DNA from: JACCVL01 sp038233135
Lineage (GTDB): Bacteria; Actinomycetota; Actinomycetes; Propionibacteriales; Nocardioidaceae
Assembly (NCBI GenBank): GCA_038233135.1
Contig: JBBSMN010000152.1
Location: 1-7,469, forward strand
Length of the DNA stretch: 7,469 nucleotides
Direction: 5' to 3'
Shown: one piece after another, positions 6,330-7,469 of the stretch
Layout: each line of letters starts with the position of its first letter
Position numbering within the stretch: position 1 is the first letter of the stretch
The notes under the pieces: model-generated
Database searches by the model: none
What the model was told of the DNA's origin: nothing
The model's input: only the letters and a program-made list of their open reading frames with translations
Position numbers and translations under genes: made by a program

Positions 6330-7280
6330 TCAGGCCGGGCTCGGCGACGTGGCGTCGGCGAGGTGGCGGTCGATGTTCTCGGCGACGTAGTCGAGGCCGT
6401 CCGCGGCGCCCGGCAAGACGTTGACCATCGTGAAGAAGCCGTGCATCTGACCGTCGAACCGTCGGAACTCGACCGAGACTCCGGCGTCGCGCAACTTGTC
6501 TGCGTACGCCTCGCCCTCGTCACGCAGCACGTCGTGCTCCGCGGTGAGGATCACCGCGGGGGGGGAAGGCCGGACAGGTCCGACGTACGCAGCGGTGACG
6601 CGTCGGCGTTCACCCGGGTGGTGGCGTCGGGTGCGTAGTGGTCCCAGAACCACATCATGCTCTCTCTGGTGAGCATCAGCTGGTTCTCGGGATCGGTGTA
6701 CGACCTGTTGTCGACGTCGGAATCGGTGACCGGATAGATCAGCACCTGCAAGGGGATCGCCGGGCCATCGTCTCGAGCCCGTTGGGCGACGATGGCGGAC
6801 AGGTTGCAGCCCGCGCTGTCACCCATCACGATCACTGGCGCGTCGGCACCGGCCAGCTCATCGGTCCGCTCGGCGACCCATTCGAGCGCGGTGTAGGCGT
6901 CCTCGACGGCGGCTGGGTAGCGATGCTCCGGCGCGAGCCGGTAGTCGACCAGCACCACCGTGCACGAGGTCCGCTCGGCGAGCTGCCTGCCCAGGGTGTC
7001 GAACTCGTCGAGCGCACCGATCACCCAACCGCCGCCGTGGTAGTAGACGATCACGCCTCGGGGGGTGCCGTGCGGGACGAGCACGCGGACGGGGATGGTG
7101 CCATGGGGAGCGGAGATGGCGGTGTCCTCCCAGGCGGGCCACATCAGGCCCAGGCCCGTACAGCTCGCGCAGCATCCCGCCGAAACCGCGTGCCTCCTCG
7201 GGTGTCATCTCGTGCAGTGGCTTCGCCCCGCTCTCGGCCAACTCGCCCAGTAGCTTCGTCGTTGCCTGGTCCAGTGCCAT
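6330..7280 (-). pseudogene. Alpha/beta hydrolase, hormone-sensitive-lipase (family IV) esterase, two frameshifts
   Basis: Intact members hydrolyse short-chain esters. ATG 7278-7280 (MALDQATTKLLGELAESG) has GAGGTGAAGG just upstream. The body carries the oxyanion-hole motif YYHGGGWVIG, VVLVDYRLAPEHRYPAAVEDA, the nucleophile elbow VMGDSAGCNLSA, the acid block ILTAEHDVLRDEGEAYA, and the His block FDGQMHGFF, so the full Ser-Asp-His triad is encoded. Two lesions split it. An extra G at 7129-7131 (GPDVARL|EDTAI) shifts frame near codon 52. A run of eight G at 6558-6565 shifts it at LSGLPP|AVILTAEHD; six or nine would keep frame. Corrected length is ~315 residues, normal for the family. It ends 26 bp before the BVMO start; BVMO-esterase pairs (for example acmA/acmB of Gordonia for methyl ketones) are known. 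Both lesions are in short G runs, so sequencing error is possible. Confidence 0.9.
6558..6565. repeat. G8 homopolymer (C8 on the coding strand) at the esterase frame break
   Basis: Eight consecutive G on the plus strand coincide exactly with the switch of esterase reading frame. The coding strand reads CTT then C8 then GCGGTG. Six C would give LPPAVI and nine C LPPPAVI. The tract is therefore the lesion itself, whether from slippage in the cell or a base-calling error. Confidence 0.85.
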
Positions 7281-7345
7281 GTGCCTTCACCTCGTGGTCG
7301 GCGCCGACGGCCGTCATCCACCCGCAACCCGGCCGATGATGCGCG

Positions 7346-7378
7346 TCACACCTGCAGGGATGCATCCCTGCAGTGTGA
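7346..7378. promoter_or_regulatory. Long near-perfect palindrome upstream of the esterase-BVMO operon
   Basis: A perfect 22-bp palindrome (7352-7373, half CTGCAGGGATG) is flanked by TCACA (7346-7350) and TGTGA (7374-7378). Those arms extend the symmetry by five more bp if C7351 is an unpaired base. It lies 66-98 bp before the esterase ATG, an expected place for an operator bound by a dimeric regulator such as the GntR protein. A hairpin at the end of an upstream gene outside the window is the alternative. Chance is very unlikely at this length. Confidence 0.65.
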
Positions 7379-7424
7379 AGAGCCGCCATTGGTACGTGTC
7401 GGCGTCCCTCCGCGCGCAGCGGCC

Positions 7425-7469
7425 ACGTCAGCGGCACGTCAGCGGCACGTCAGCGGCACGTCAGCGGCA
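7425..7469. repeat. 11-bp tandem repeat (ACGTCAGCGGC, four units) running off the window end
   Basis: Four perfect head-to-tail copies of ACGTCAGCGGC start at 7425, 7436, 7447 and 7458; base 7469 begins a possible fifth. The array reaches the window boundary, so the true copy number is unknown. The 11-bp period is about one helical turn and is not a multiple of three. The remaining bases between 7379 and 7424 show no gene or site I recognise. Confidence 0.9.

Noticed and set aside
7297..7308. 12-bp perfect palindrome GTCGGCGCCGAC near the esterase start
   Set aside because: In GC-rich DNA of this length a 12-bp palindrome is expected by chance, and it shows no flanking symmetry.

Overview
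The window is visibly very GC-rich. It has GTG starts with strong AGGAGG-type ribosome binding sites, a pyruvate phosphate dikinase, a secreted SpoIID/LytB-domain protein and an actinobacterial-style Baeyer-Villiger monooxygenase. This points to a high-GC actinobacterium, possibly Propionibacteriales (Nocardioides-like); the genus is a guess.

Layout: (1) 2-442 (+): C-terminal end of pyruvate phosphate dikinase (ppdK), cut by the window edge. (2) 443-737: no gene, but two near-identical ~117-bp direct repeats, each with a perfect 15-bp inverted repeat around a 29-nt spacer. They lie between two convergent genes. (3) 738-2015 (-): a sucrose phosphorylase remnant with an in-frame TAG, a ~65-codon deletion that removes domain B', and a 1-nt frameshift. 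(4) 2169-3395 (+): intact secreted SpoIID/LytB-domain protein. (5) 3426-3800 (-): small DoxX-like membrane protein with a plausible promoter. (6) 3938-4600 (-): GntR/FCD regulator. (7) 4676-6303 (-): Baeyer-Villiger monooxygenase (BVMO), broken by one TAG and one frameshift, with an in-frame TCGTAC microsatellite. (8) 6330-7280 (-): HSL-family esterase broken by two frameshifts, one at a run of eight G. (9) 7281-7469: leader region with a near-perfect long palindrome and an 11-bp tandem repeat that runs off the window end.

The esterase, BVMO and GntR genes face the same way. The first two are 26 bp apart and look like an operon. The known logic of BVMO-esterase pairs is that the monooxygenase turns a ketone into an ester and the esterase splits it; the GntR protein is the natural candidate regulator. 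As the sequence stands, neither enzyme would be made full length, although nearly all catalytic motifs survive. Three of the six substantially covered genes carry lesions. Either this locus is decaying or the sequence contains indel errors. The two TAG codons and the large deletion favour real decay at least in part; the lesion at the G8 tract could easily be an error.

I found no CRISPR array, tRNA, rRNA, insertion sequence or recognisable defence or biosynthetic system. The unexplained signals are the paired hairpin repeats, the long palindrome ahead of the esterase-BVMO operon, the microsatellite inside the BVMO, and the terminal tandem repeat.
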